A stretch of 64,000 bases of DNA from Physcomitrium patens (Eukaryota > Streptophyta > Bryopsida > Funariales > Funariaceae), in assembly GCF_000002425.4 (NCBI RefSeq), contig NC_037254.1, positions 19,693,418-19,757,417 on the forward strand, read 5' to 3'. Of this stretch, positions 1 to 13,539 are shown in pieces. The notes below the pieces were generated by a model. That model ran no database searches. It saw only the letters and a program-made list of their open reading frames with translations, and had not been told where the DNA came from. How positions within the stretch are numbered: position 1 is the first letter of the stretch; the number at the start of each line of letters is the position of its first letter. Made by a program: the position numbers and the translations under genes.

Positions 1-3000
1 TCGTTGATGGACTCTTGGATTGGTTGAATCTAAGTTGTACCCTGCAAATGAAAATTCCTCAGTAATCACACAATAATGCACTTCTAAAAATATGTTGAGA
101 TTCATCTTATTTGACAATTATTACCTTCCATCACTACATTCATTTTATCTATCGCATCTTCCTCAGTCTGCATCTATTCAACTTTCTCCTGTCGAGATGC
201 GGAGATTTTCAGCTGCAGGCCAGCATAGTGGAGATATCATACCGGCTTTCTAGACAAGATCCTGAGCTTATTTGCTCTATAAAAGACGAAACATATAAAT
301 GTGCACTTCAATCGTTACTTAAAGTAAGGCGACCAAATCTCTTGCCTGAAATTCGGAACCTCGTGATGCTGGTGAACAACAACACGAGGCAATTCCGAAG
401 GTCAGTCGTGGTTATTTCATGTACTTTGAATACTGTCGTTGTAAGTATTACTATCATCTGACCAGTGAATTGCAAATTTGTGGAACGAATACAGGCATGT
501 AACTGGGTTCCAAGAAGAATATGTAACAATTTTTCCTGAAAAACAGTTACTACCGTAGTGACTGAAACGAAGTGACGGGAGATCACATTACGATGGTCTA
601 TGAAAGCATCTGCTGAACTGTTAGATATCAGATTTTGGAACTAATAAGTGTGCATAAATTTGTGTATGTGATAGTGTCTACTCGCTCGAAAGTGAATGGG
701 TGAAAATAAACGGTCAAAATGTTACTACCGCAGAAGAAAGATGGGTTGACTTTGGGAAAACACACTTCAGCTTTCATGCTCTATCTAAGACTGGCTCAGC
801 TCAGGGTGCAGCAGCAGTAAGTCTCTCTCTCTCTCTCTGACACACACACACGCACACTCTTTCTTAAAGGTATATTTATAAATAATATCCTTAATTTTGT
901 TTCGTATTTAATGCAATAGTTTCTGCTTGCTCTTCGTCACAGATAGATGAATGTTCTCTTGAGGAACTGCTGCAGAGCTTCGATATTCTTGTGCAACCAC
1001 CTAGTTGTGCATTAAAAGATCTGTAACCTAATACATGAATTGATTGCACCAGTAGAGTTGATTATCTAACACTAATTTGTTTAGCATCAATGTTTTTGAT
1101 ATTCAACTGTTTGACGCTTAAGATGGTTTTGGGCTTCGCTATTGCATACAGCCGGACATGCTCGTGCCTTGTCAGGAGTATAGTTGCTCTGAAATCTTCG
1201 ATATACTGTATATTGATGTGGTGGGCGTTAGAGGTAAGTCCCATTCCAATCGACACTCCTGACTTTTTAGAGAATTTAGATCCTAACTTAAACATATCGA
1301 ATCTAGTAGAGTAAGCTCAAGGAACTCTTCATTTTTGTGGATCAGAATCATATAATGACTTTCATTTCGAATTTGGGAAGTAGCTCCTGTCCTTGTTCTA
1401 TTGTGTGAAGAACATTCTCTCAGAGAGTAGCAGTAATTGTTATTACCACTCAGTGCCTTTGGGACAGTCTCACTTGTTTTCATGGATACTATTGAAATAG
1501 GGTGCGGAAGCGTGGACTGTAACTATGCCCAACAGAATAATAGGACATTGCTTTGAGTACAACTTAATATTGACGATCTAGTGTGGATATTTATGGAGAA
1601 CGTGAACAATCATGACATTCTCAAGCTTGTGCATTGTTCGCTTTCAAAGCATCCGACCTAATCGTAAATTGATGAAGTTTGCTTCTGCAGAATCTACGCC
1701 CAAGCAGTTGGAGATAACCGTCAATGGGCAAACCAGTTTGCAGACATCTGTAAATGTGAGAAGATCAAGAAATATGTGCCTATTTTGAGTTGAAGTTGTC
1801 TTGACATTGTTTCTAAGCAGTTAGATATAATACACCGCAATTTATCTTCTCGTTGTCGTTTTAATATTACTGCCCAAACATGGAACCCTTCTCTGTAGGA
1901 ACAAGCGCTGCAAATCAAACGAACGCTTATCCAATTCTCGTTTGCAGAAGAAGGTATATAAGCAATGAATTTTCGCTTAAGGCAACCTTATAAATCTACG
2001 AGCAGTTGGGTTTGGGAATTTCAGTAGTCTAGGATAATGCCCAAACATGCTGAAGTATGCTGAGGGATTGTCAGATCCTGTTACAAGACTTTAGGGCGAA
2101 ATGCAAAATAAGATTTTCACTTTACATCCAGTAAGTGAATGACTGATGTGTTTGCACTTGGGTTGCAGACATTCTTTTACTGGGAAAACACGTCTTGCCC
2201 AGGATTCTTCCAATGAGGGTGAGTCTCAAAATGTTTTCTTAGTCGTATAAGATTGAATGCTATATTAAGGTAACTTGTAAAGAAGCTGGTACGCATGGAT
2301 ATTGTATTGACATGTTTTTGTTCTTTGTAGACCAAAGCAGCCAACATTAAACCCTGTAAGACGTCACAAGATATATCAAAGGGATGCATCATTCGGAAGT
2401 CTTCACAGGGCATTATCATTCCTACGCATGCGAGCAAGGATGACGTCCGAGCGCAAACTGAACCAAGTGTCCATTTACCATGTGTCACCAACTGTATGAA
2501 ACCAGCCTCTTGTTCTAACGAAGTTCCACCGAAAAATGCTTTAGAGGGAGAGAATGATGAGCCGAGGGCAAGTAATCTGCATCCGGAACAAACTTCTACT
2601 GTTGATTGGGAGACTAGAGTAGACGAAAACCCTACGAAGAAGCTTTCATCATGCGCACAGATAATTGAGGAAGCTTTATCATTATCATTGTTCAACAGAA
2701 TTTCACCCGACCTGCAATGCGAAGATGTAAAAGAAACTAGTGTGGAGCTTGCGACTAACATCAAAGGGCCGGCTGAATTTATATCAATGAATAGTGGCGA
2801 TATACTATCTGCAGCCGAACTATTACGAGAAGAAATTCCCTTTCGTATCTCACCCTCGAAGAAAGTGAATGTTCAACTGAAGGGGGCAGGACCGAGTGGC
2901 ACCTTGGACGTATGCCAACATCGTCGCTTGCGGATGAAACCAAGTTGCAATCCCCGACAAGGCAGCGAAGTCGGAAAATTTCAATCGCAAAACCAGGCTG

Positions 3001-6000
3001 TACCAGTAGTTCCTCAGAAAGGAGCCTATTTGCGAAGACGCAAGCGCAACATCGTTACCAGCACTGTTGATGTTAAATACTATCAAGAAGAGAAAAAGCC
3101 AAGAAACCTTGTAAAAAATAACGGCAATCATCATTCTAGTGGCGGAAGTGGATCAGAAATAGGTCTAGAATGTGAAGAGAAGAAATCGAAAAGTTTTAGT
3201 AGACTGACAAATAATCATCACGAATCAAACATTGAGAAGCTTGACGGGAGGGACGCTGTCAGTGTGCAGAAACTTGATGAAGCTGTCATATCGAATGTGA
3301 CACAGTTAGGTTGTAAGCGACTTCACAGACTTACAATGCACTCTCACAGTGTCGAGTCTGCCCAAAAGGGAAATTCGGTAACGTTGTGTCTACCTACTGT
3401 ACGTAACCAAACCAATACTCGCAGTGAATTCTCATTCTCCGAAGCTACGCTGGGCTTAGATTCACGAGGTGACAATCGCAAACGAAGACGGTCAGAAACA
3501 GAAGCGGTGGTAATAGGCCCCGAGAGAGAGCAATTTGTGCTCGATTCCTGTACCAGCATCCGGAGAGCAGATTTGTCCATAGTGAAGCGTCAAATAGGTA
3601 GGCCGAGAAAGGTAGATACCAGGGCTTTAAATCATCAAGCAATGGCAGACACTAAATCTCACCAAGTATATTCAAACCCCTCACCAGAGGTTCATCTAGA
3701 CCAGCAACTTGATGCAGCCGTAGCGAACGACATCCAGAAAATGAATCCGAAGCTTGCACGGAATTCAAATACAACCACTCGAGAACAAGATTTGATGGCT
3801 TCCGCAGAAAAGGTTCAAACCGTCAAGCGTCCAAGGGGTAGACCGAGGAAGGTACTGGACTCTACAGGTATGAGCCACCAAGCACTTCCAGACAGAAAAC
3901 ATGACACCGTGTGCTCGCCTCCCACATTGAAGGTTGCTCTAGATTTGCAATCGCACAGAGCAGTACTGGACAGAGATAAGCAGGGAATTAAGATGTCTCC
4001 AGATGCATCTGAGAAGAGAGAAATATTTCCTGCCGTCAGTTTAAGAGAGGAAAATCCAGCAGGCGAAATTCATGTTGTTGAACAATCGAAAGCGAGTTCC
4101 GATGAGGTAATCCGGACGACACTAAGCAGTGAAAATATGAGGATGTTTCAACGATCGGGAACTGAATGCGGAAAGAGAGCTGCATTATCAACAAGCGGAG
4201 GAACATTGAAACTGAAAGAGAATGAGAAAGTCTGCTCCAAATTCGAATCTCCAGTCATGAGTAAAGGTCCTGCACTACCTTCCACAGGAAATCCCGATAT
4301 CCACGTCTTAGAATCATCCGACCAAAGGAAGGGACTTTCCTCTCAGAGAAACACACTGACGTCCAGCAACACTTCCACGCGGCAGAATGAAGAGGTAACA
4401 ATTGACCACAGTTATATCCATTCAAATATTTTGCCCGATGATGGGAAAGCCCATGTCCATGCACCGAAACTTGTTCACGTTGATCAGGCAGATGTTAAAA
4501 ATGACTCTCCTCTCGTAGACAAAACTCATACAAGTGATTCGTATGACGAGGGGGACAGACCAATTAAAATACTGCAAGTAGAGCCTCCCGACGATAAGAA
4601 TCTGAGTCCAATCACAATGAGAGGATCAGGCCTCGTGTCATCGGAAGCTAAAGTCCACGACCCTTGCGCAATCACTCCACTTGTAGATGCAGAAGAGTTC
4701 GAATCTCCAGTTGCCGCCAGGGCATACAAACCACGTGATGGTTCGGAAACGATAGAAAAATCTCAGTTGCTCAGAGATGATGGACTGGGGTCATCAATCT
4801 GTACCCCTAACCTGAATAAAAACAATCCATCGGCGAAAGTGGTTGCCAAAGAGAAAAGTCCTTCATACTCGCTTGAAAGGTTGCCGGAAAAGAATGCGGG
4901 AAACAAATCGAAGGAAACCCACTTGTTGACGAAAGTAACAGAGAATTTTGACCTCAAGAACGAGTGCAAAGCGGCTGAGATGGAGAAAGATGTTGACCTA
5001 TACTATTCGACCCCTGTATCAGCTGCTCGAAAACGAAGAATTGCTGAACATTCACCACCTGACTTATCAAGCAGCAGCGGGTCATCATGCGGCATGGCTT
5101 ACAAAGGCAAAGCAGGTCGAAAACGAAGAACCTTTGCAGATCGTGACTCAGTCTCCGAATCTGAAGATTGGGAGCGAGTTTTTGTATCCTCATTGTTCTA
5201 TAACCGTTTCCATTCCTTCCACTTTTTCCTCTCACTTTTCTTTCTTCCTTCCTTTCTTCTTCTTTCGTGTAAAACAATCCAAATCATTTCTTCCTTCCTT
5301 CGATGTGCTATCTCCTTCATTACAATAACATTTGAAATTTCATGTATTTGTCACTGGGAAACCTGGGTACTAAGAGCTGTCCTTAACTATATGTGCTCTA
5401 AGATGAGTAATGCGCGATCCAGATCTGGGATGATTTCATGCCCGGGAAATGGAAACAAGATTAAGATTGCCGACTCCGTCTCACATGCCCATGATAAGTT
5501 GCTACCAAGGGGTGAGAAATACGATTTTGATGTTTCCATGAATCCCACATTGATGAATGTTGTGCAATATTTTTTGCAATTTTAGTGAATTTGAATCAGA
5601 TCCAACATCATTTATCTTTCACCCGAAAATAAACTAGTTTTTTCCGGTATGACAGAAAATATGGTACTTTTATTGGGCCTTCTATCAGCAAGAGCACATG
5701 ATCTTTTGCAATATTTTCCTCTTCGTTCTGAGAATTTTATGCTGAAACTTTGTATTCCAGGGGATCTGCCGAAGTCCAGGAATCAACCATCCAAGCGATC
5801 TAAAGGCCCTAAAGTGAAATTTACTATTCCTTTGGCAGCTCAGCACAATGACGGTGATGGCATGAATTGCGTCAGTCGAGGGAAACCCGACCCAATGTTC
5901 AGTTCAGAACTGTTTACCAGTGAGTTCACGAAGTTATTCGCTTAAGTGATCTTTTAACGACTAGTAGGAAATGACATTCGATAATGAACTAATTGCTTAA

Positions 6001-7636
6001 ATTCCGTACATATCATGAGCCACGCACACTTCAGCATCACCTTCTTCCTACAATACCGCTGTTTGCTGTAAATTCCTTGCAGGTATGATGTCTAAAGTTG
6101 CGGCCGGATCCGACTCGGAAAACGAGGATGAAGATGGATTAACTAGGTAGTTTATTCGATTTGATTACGATTTTTTTTTTTTTTTTTTTTTTAATTCTGC
6201 TAATCGCGCCGTTTACTTGCACAAGTATGTCTCTGAGTCGCCACGAATTTGTACACCTGAAAACATGAGGGAGTGATAAATAGCCAAAATTTCTTTCTAT
6301 AATCCTCCATCATGTATGCTCACAGAGAAGTATGTGGCATTCCAGAGGACGGCAGGCTGCATATAAGCTTACCTTCTTTGTTTACTATGTTGAAGTCCAG
6401 GTCGGTTAAGATGGTCGAAAAGATGCTGGAGAGTTTTCGGCGCAAGGTGGAGGTGCAAGTCAAGGAGAAGACGAACCAAGTCCTGGATAACGTGTTGCAG
6501 GATCTCAAGTCGGAAGTAGACTCTTTCAATTCTCAAGTTCAGCAAGATTTGTAAGTCATGTTTAGGGGCTCTCTTGCTTAGCTTGGTGGAATTGTATTCT
6601 CACGAATTCATCTGTCATGTGAGCTCGGCTCTCACAAAGTTGGTAGCTCCGACCTTCTTACTAGATCTCTGCAGGGATGATTTCGTGAATATCTGCACGA
6701 GAAAGTTTGAGAAGCTTGAGGCGAAAAGGCATGGTAAATCCTTCATCAAGAAAGCGTCTTGAATTGTTTTTTTTTTTATCAACTTCGTAACTTCACCATG
6801 AGGTTAAAAAGAAATTCTTGGATCCTCGTATGATGTTGAATGGTAGCTTGAGCATGAATTTCATATTGATTATCAGATGGTGCTATCCACACCATGAGTT
6901 TGAGCATATTTTTGTTGGTAATCAGCACATCTAGAGAAGGGAAGGATATGGCAAGAAAAGATCGCTCAAGAGCTCAAAATTCATGTTCAAGAATCGAAGG
7001 ACCTCTTCTGCGATGTAAAAATTACTGAGGCTGAGCTGAAGGCCATGGCCGAAAAGCGAAGTGAGATCTCTTAGCAGACTTGTGATAATGATATTAATTT
7101 CTTGAGTTGCATGAGTATGATTTTCTTTTACAGGAGCTCGAACAAATAGCTCAGACCCTCGTATAAACTACCTTCCACAGGATCAGGGCAAAAGAGTACA
7201 TTATGTCAGCTGCAAGAAAAATTCCAACAGAACGTTGAAAATGCCGGTAAAAAGATATGTGCAATCAAAAAGGTACACTCCAAATATCTTTTCAGCTTGA
7301 AGGGTCTGCATTATGATTAGTTGCGTCATGTTTAAATAGGTGTCGTGAAACAGGCGCAATTTGAATGTGTGGCAAACGACGTCGCGAGATTTTCAATTCA
7401 AATTCACAGAATGGTCATTTGCGAGTGGCAATGTTATTGGTGAATATGCTGCTCAATGCATGATTGTAGTGATAGCTTCTAGCGGTCGATCTGATGTACC
7501 TATTAGAATCCTGATGTTCTTGGAAACGAGTGAAGTATTTCTCTGTTTTGACACTTTAACACTGATGCTCTTCATACATGTGTAGAACGCCGAACAATTA
7601 CATGGATTGCGAGACATCTTGAAGGGTTGGGTGTAG
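1..7636 (+). CDS. ASY3: Meiotic chromosome-axis protein, Red1/SYCP2/ASY3 family (multi-exon, 5' partial)
   Basis: I read this as one spliced gene. The N-terminal exons at 213-400, 495-554, 741-816 and from 943 resemble the ARM-like and Spt16M-like domains of animal SYCP2. A single long exon (2331 to about 5180) is disordered, basic and Ser-rich, with two AT-hook cores. Small exons follow (about 5403-5505, 5761-5915, 6084-6147, 6311-6551, 6676-6731, 6932-7061, 7182-7273) and a last exon ends at TAG 7634-7636. The C-terminal exons splice in phase into a Lys/Glu/Gln-rich coiled coil, as in ASY3 and SYCP3-type axis proteins. Known role of the family: filamentous core of the meiotic axis that recruits HORMA proteins. 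The 5' end lies before position 1, and exons between 1024 and 2168 are only partly resolved. Family assignment rests on domain pattern, not on a search. Confidence 0.6.
213..1023 (+). other. SYCP2-like ARM / Spt16M-like exons of the axis gene
   Basis: Exon 213-400 reads LQASIVEISYRLSRQDPELI onward to NLVMLVNNNTRQF and ends phase 2 at an AG|GTCAGT donor. Exon 495-554 completes the codon and contains FQEEYVTIFPEKQLLP. Exon 741-816 continues in phase with WVDFGKTHFSFHAL. In vertebrate SYCP2 and SYCP2L an ARM-like domain ends in a 'fLnmVN' segment, followed by a short linker and a 'WiDFn.gs..lsF' strand that opens the Spt16M-like domain. The same order and spacing are seen here. Exon 943-1023 (IDECSLEELLQSFDILVQPP) should continue this domain. 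The acceptor at 740 is not a strong one but keeps the phase. Confidence 0.5.
2331..5180 (+). other. Large central exon with two AT-hook repeats
   Basis: The acceptor is TTTGTAG at 2330, and the open frame continues past the likely donor near 5180 into intron sequence with pyrimidine-rich runs. The protein is low-complexity and rich in Ser, Lys, Glu and Asp. Two diverged copies of one module, near 3590-3735 and 3815-3970, each contain an AT-hook core (QIGRPRKV and PRGRPRKV) followed by an 'H-Q-A' segment and a Pro/Val/Leu-rich tail. Basic patches (ARKRRI and GRKRRT, near 5025 and 5115) look like nuclear localisation signals. AT hooks bind the minor groove of AT-rich DNA, so direct DNA contact by the axis protein is an inference. 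Confidence 0.7.
6171..6192 (+). repeat. Poly-T tract in an intron
   Basis: An uninterrupted run of 22 T lies in the intron between exon 6084-6147 and the exon starting near 6311. It is a simple repeat. Confidence 0.9.
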
Positions 7637-7639
7637 GAG

Positions 7640-8787
7640 TATTCCCTTACAAACGGGCACAAGATTCTTTAGACCATGTCAGAGTTGGACTCGTCGACAA
7701 GAGCTGGTGCATAGAGGGAATGGGATCGGACAGGAAATCAGACGTTGTGAAAAGTTTCTAAGAGAAAAAATTGCTGCTCATATACAGCCGATTTTAGAAA
7801 CAAACAGTAGCTTTTAAGTATTTCCACATGTACAGTGCACAAGTACTTTGGTGAACACATTGCACACCAAAGTCTCAGACATTAGCAAAACTCATTGCTC
7901 ATGAACAACTGAGCAGTTTTTGAGCAATTTTTGAATTCCTGTTCATCAAGCCCACAATTACTTCCTCTCTGAGGATCTCAGTGTTAGAATATTCAGTCAA
8001 TGAAATCTGGTTAGGTCTTCGTCATAAGAGTTTTGTTAGGTTTCCATTTTTTTTCATTCATCACAAAGATTTGGAGGACCATCATTAAAAGTGCATATAT
8101 CCTAGTCATGTCTTATCTCCCGGTCTTGAATTACCTTTGTAACAAGGCTCAAAGCAATGTTAGGTCGTTTATTTTGTAAAATCTTTTGATTATCTCTTAA
8201 ATTCACTTCTCTTTTGATGGTTCAAAAGGATAGTGTTTAGATTTTAAAAACTATCAATGATATGCCTCTAGCAATTGGTACTGAATCAAATATAAGACAT
8301 GTTAGGAATATGAGAAGGAATGTCAAAAGATAGATATAGAGATTTTCTTTTTAGGATGATACTTAAAATCATAATTTATATAAAAAATAGTATAAATGGA
8401 TATAAGTTTTTTAGTAATCTTGATCTTTTTTGATTTCGAGACATTGAAAGTTTATTAAAAGGTCTTTTAAAATTTTAAGAAGGATCTATAGAAAGGTTTT
8501 TTTAGAACATATCATATTATATTAAAAAAATTAGAAATTAATATTCATAGAAGATATTCATATAAACTTTTTATTTGTATGAAAAGTGCACTAACTTTTG
8601 CTAGACAAGTAATAGAGTGGAGTTGTAAGTATGTAGAATATCAACTTCATCAGGTAAGGAAATAAAAAAATGCACAACCACATTAACAAGCTTTAAGACA
8701 AGAAGACCAATTTCTCTATAATGATTGGAAGTAAGATGATCTAGGTAATTGTCATCTCATTTGTGAATTTCTTTACATAACACATTG
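7640..8787. other. 3' flank of the axis gene grading into AT-rich DNA
   Basis: The first few hundred bases have gene-like composition and probably hold the 3' UTR. From about 8050 the composition becomes very AT-rich. I see no credible ORF or domain here. Confidence 0.5.
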
Positions 8788-10000
8788 TGTCACAAACATA
8801 CATAAATCAGATATGTTAAATAAAAGATAAATTTATATAGATTTGATAATAGCTTCTAGCAAAGCTTTTTAAAAGCTTCATAGATGCTGATTTGATTTAA
8901 TATATATTTGAAGTTGATAGTAGAGTATAAACTTGGCTAAGAAATTAGCTACATATTATAAATATTGGTGGCTTGTAATACAAGCTAATGCTCTGATATA
9001 CATGTAAGAAGCTTGTCTTGCAAGATAAACATGTCTCTTGTAAGTTGGATATATATTAGAGGTCCTATAGAACGTCACCATGTAATTCCTAATTAGATAG
9101 TATAAATAGAGGCAAGAATTAAGCATTTTTCACTCTTACCAATATTTTTATTGTTCTTAGACTTGTTTTAAGAGATTCATTTTTTTTTTTTTCTTTAGCA
9201 ATAGCTATTCTAATTCAATATTATACCATCTTTGAGTGATTATATATCCTATTTGAATAATAAAAGAGTATATTGACTCTTTGGTTCTTTAAAATTCATG
9301 TCCTTGATAATTTAATAAGAATGTTAACTTATTCTTATTGATTTTTTTTAGAAGTCAATAGATTACTTCACTTCTTTTGTTGTGTTTTGAAAGTTGTAGA
9401 CCACCCATCTTTAAATTAATGTTTTAGTTTTCTAACATTGATTTTTTTCTTAAAAGAATAGATTATTTTTCTTTTTAGAAATTTTTATTTGATATTAGAG
9501 GTTGTAAGTTATCTTCCTCAAATTTGACTTGTAGATTTTTTTGAGTTTTTGTATAAAAAAAATAAACTATGGATGTTATTCTTGCTAGAAGTGTTAATAG
9601 ATTTTGTAACTATTGCATATCTTTACAAGCTTGTCAACTCTCTTAGAGTGAAAATCTTACATATTTTTAACATCAACCATAGACATATTATTTTGTTGCC
9701 TATGGAAGAAATTAACAATGAAGTTGAAAGTCTAGGCCAAAAAATTTTGCAATTGAGAGAAGCAAGTAAATCAAACTCATAACTAAATCCAAAAAGCCTT
9801 CCTATTATAAATATGAAGGAGGTAAGGATAAATATATTGGAGAAGTTTAATGGAATAAGATCAAAGTTTTAAAGATTTTTACAACAAGTAAAGCTTTATC
9901 TAAGGTTTCATTCTTCTCAATACTCTAATGGATTTACTCAAGTTGGATTTAAAAGTGCACTTTTGTCTAGATTTGCTCTCTTTTAGTTTACACATTTGAT
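8788..10000 (+). mobile_element. LTR retrotransposon fragment: LTR, primer binding site and gag start
   Basis: The LTR starts with TGTCACAAACATAC at 8788. This matches, in reverse complement, the end of the minus-strand copy at 14034. A mutated initiator-tRNA-type primer binding site (GATATTAGAGG for TGGTATCAGAGC) lies near 9489-9502. A gag-like start (EEINNEVESLGQKI) lies near 9704, and the stretch 9806-9980 matches the reverse complement of 21590-21770, the gag start of the minus-strand Gypsy element. The two sequences therefore belong to one family in opposite orientation. Coding is destroyed by many stops. Confidence 0.6.
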
Positions 10001-10299
10001 GGAAAAAGATTTATGTCTTTTTTATGATCTTTATTCATTCTTAGAAGTATTTACAACCACTTTTTGTGTAATTTTAAGAGTCTCTAGTCATCTTGTCTTT
10101 GAAAAAAGTCTTTTGAGTTTTTTCATAAATATACATAATTTTTTAATTTTTTGAAATATTTTTTTCATATATATCTTATTTTTTTAATTTACATTCTTTT
10201 AATTCTTTTCTTTTATACCAAGTTTTAAAGATCTTTATAAACAAGTGGTTTTGTTATCTTTACATTCAACAATCAAACTCATAGCAATAATACTCACTA

Positions 10300-11240
10300 T
10301 TGTATTCTAATACAACTATTGGATGAAAGAAATTATATATGTATATATATACATATTATAGAAGATTTTATGTTAAAAAAATAGTAGAAAATTACTTTAA
10401 AAAATATAGGTAAAGGTTAGAGAGATAATAAATAACAATTTAGTATTAATTTTTTTATGTGAAAAAAATTCTATTTATTTTATAAGGCTATAAACAAGAC
10501 AATAGAAAGTAGGTTTATAAAAATAATATTATAGAAATATTTAGGTAAAATTAAAGAATAGATTTTATGAAAAATTGGCTAGATAAATCTTATATTGATA
10601 TCTAAAGAGAATTAATTTTGAACCAAGGTCAAAACTAGAGTGCAAGGTACAAAATCATGCACCTAGAACAAATGTAGGATTTTTTTATTAATTGGATATA
10701 GAAATTAGGCGGAAAACTTCATAGGATTTTTTCAAGTGTTTGATATATGGAATTCAAGTAAACATTGACTATTTGAAAGTTTTTCAAAGTCAAATTTTTT
10801 TTAGATAATTTTGTTTTTTTTTTGTTTTTATGGAATAAACCAGTTACATTTTTATAAATCGTATGGCTTTTGTAGCAAATCTACAAATAAAAAGTTGTGG
10901 ATATATGAATATAATTGTGCTAATTGTAAATTAAGTTTAATTAGATGGTTTTACTAAAGGTTTTTTTAAAATTTTAGTAGATTAAGGTCTCAAAAATTAG
11001 ATGTTAAAGGTTGGTGAAAGTTTCTATATTTTTGAGCTATTTTCTTATTGGATTGAAATGATTTTTTTTTTTTTGTGAGCTAATAGTTGATTTAATTTTT
11101 AATATTTATGAAAAATTTCAGATCAAGTGAATGGTGCAAAAATAATATCTTGACATTAGAAGATTGATATCATGGTTGAAAAAAGAAGATGGCTAACATT
11201 TTAAAAAAAATAAAACCTTTTTCTTTCAATTTGTAAGTTT
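10300..11240. repeat. Dispersed AT-rich repeat, copy 1
   Basis: Diverged direct match to 43470-44330 (shared order: a TA-rich run, 'agcaaattacttta', 'ataatattatag', 'gaatcaagattgaaacc', then 'agattgata' near the end). Both copies end near a reversed primer-binding-like sequence (GATTGATACCA at 44273; GATTGATATCA at 11161), which suggests LTR-retroelement interior on the minus strand. No ORF survives. Confidence 0.55.
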
Positions 11241-12589
11241 TTTTTTCTTCAGATATTGTGTATTTGTTGTTAAATAGCAGATTAGAAAGTTTAAAAATTT
11301 AAAAATAATATTGATGGTTAATTTAATAATTTATTTAATATTTATTTTTATAAATAATTTAAATAATAATATTTAATATTAAATAAACTTAATATCTATT
11401 ATTAGTAGCTTATCAATATTAATTTTTAATTATAAGCTATCCGTAGTTCCATGCTTAAAACTAAGAACTATACATAAATAAATAAAACTCAAACAATATC
11501 CATCTATTTTCATGTATTCTAAAGAATTTAAAACTATTCTTTAGCTTTATAATAAATTTTGATAAAATATATAATAAAAATAAAGAAAAAATTTGCTTCT
11601 ATTTAAAAAAAATTAAAAATAAAAAATGGGCACAAAATTAATTTGTTTATAAAACTTTGAATGTAATAGCAAGCAATAGAGTATCTATTGTCTATATAAA
11701 AATAAAATTTATTTCTATTACTTCTACTATCTTTATACTATCACCTATATTGTGAATCAGCTAAAAGCATAATTGATATTGTTAAAAAGCTATTAATTAA
11801 ATAGAAATACATTTGATATTGTTAATATATCCCAAGTTCTAAACCTAATACTATGTATTTTCAAAAAGTAATGTCTAATGATACATGTCATATTAGTCTA
11901 TATTATTAAACTTGATGTATATTTGTTTGTTGTTTATTTGATTTGTAGGAACTTTTTGATAACTTGTGACTTGAGCTATACTTAATATTGTTACAAAGTT
12001 CTTAGAGATCATGAGTGCATACAAATTTGATCTTGTATGATTCAAAGATATAATGATATAAAAGTTATTAAATTTTAAAATATTATCTAATTAAAAAATA
12101 AATAAAAAATAATTAAAATTATATTGGAATTACAATTTTGCCACTTCTAGCTTTAACAATCTTTGATCATGTACCACCAAATTATACAAATCATGATAAT
12201 TAATAACATTCATGCAACTAGCATCCAAATCATGAAATTGTAAACCATTTTTACAACAAGATAGAAAGACATCATAAAAAGCAAACCATGATTTATATGA
12301 ATATAAAGAACCTAAACATATTTACAACTTAGTAATCTTATCTATTTTATTTGAGACATACCATTTAGTAACTTGAGAGAAGTCTTTGCACAAAGTGTAC
12401 TATTTTAGCATATTTTGCATTCTTGAGGTATAACATATAATTGAGTATCATCTTTATGGCCTATCTTTATGATGAAAAATTATTCAAAATTTAATAGTTA
12501 AAAATACTAACTTAGTTGTTGAATATTCACCTTTTTCATAATTTTCTAGCTATTAGAAATCATAAATAAAATAAATAGATTATAAATCA

Positions 12590-12760
12590 CATTAAAAGCC
12601 ATACCTTATCAAAAAGGTGCAATTCTTTTGAATGTACATTCTTTAACAATATAAACTACATGTGTTAATACATACAATAACAATATTTATTATTCAATAT
12701 TAAATATAATATTTAATATAAATCCTGCTTTTAAATTCTAATATGGTATCAAAGATTCTT
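12590..12760 (+). mobile_element. Decayed Copia-type LTR end with primer binding site
   Basis: 'atgtgttaatacatacaata' and neighbouring bases match the better preserved Copia LTR at 36690-36930. It ends at 'atatggtatcaaagattc' (about 12743), a near-intact TGGTATCAGAGC primer binding site. Most differences from the 36.7-kb copy are C-to-T or G-to-A. Confidence 0.5.
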
Positions 12761-13255
12761 ATTTTAGAATTTTTAAATTCCAATGTGTTAGACACCATGC
12801 CCACTTTGTTTTTTGTTGTAGTGCTTTATGGATACTAATCCAAACAACATTCATTCAATTCTCATATTTCTATTCATATGATTGCTAGTACAAATCAATT
12901 AATTTTTTTAAAAAAAAATATGACAAATAAGCTCACTTTTGTCATTGCCATCTTAACCATATCAACACCTAAAAACAAAATCAATTCATAAAATATAAGG
13001 CACTTACAAGACTCTCTCTCAAACAAGTTTTCTCTCATGTTTACTTGATTTATCTTCACTGCAAATAAATTAATATCAAAATTTCAAAAATAGCCTTTAT
13101 TTGAGCTTACAATCACTTGAATTTGTTTATTTAGATCTCATTCATTAAGTAGCCATTCTAATATGTATTTTGTTATATCCATAGAGTCATATTATATGAA
13201 GTTTGCTTGAAATTGCACCTCTCATCTAAGAGTGGAAGGTAAAATAGAAATTACA

Positions 13256-13530
13256 ACAATAAGATCCTAACAACTCTAATATAATTTTAAATAAATTCTA
13301 ATTAAATCTTAATAATATTAATCAAAGTTATTTAAATCCAAAAGAATTTTAAAAAAATATTAAAAAATCATTAAAAATTTATAATTTTTTTAAAGAAATA
13401 ATAAAAAAAAAAATCTTAAAGAAATTAAAATAAATCTCTAAAGAATATATTAAAAATAAAAAATTAAATAAATCTCAAAAAAATCCTAAATAAATCCTAA
13501 TCAAATATCAAAAATATGAATCAAAACAAG
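13256..13530. repeat. Degenerate AAATCCTAA-type array
   Basis: Irregular tandem-like motif around AAAT(C/T)(C/T)TAA(T/A). The same low-complexity pattern recurs at 34930-35340 and 42350-42770, and reverse-complemented near 44400-44720. Confidence 0.5.
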
Positions 13531-13539
13531 AAGAACTTA

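Noticed and set aside
111..461. 116-codon ORF as a separate gene
   Set aside because: Only the part from 213 is coding-like, and it ends at a splice donor. It fits as an exon of the axis gene; the upstream Met region is intron sequence.
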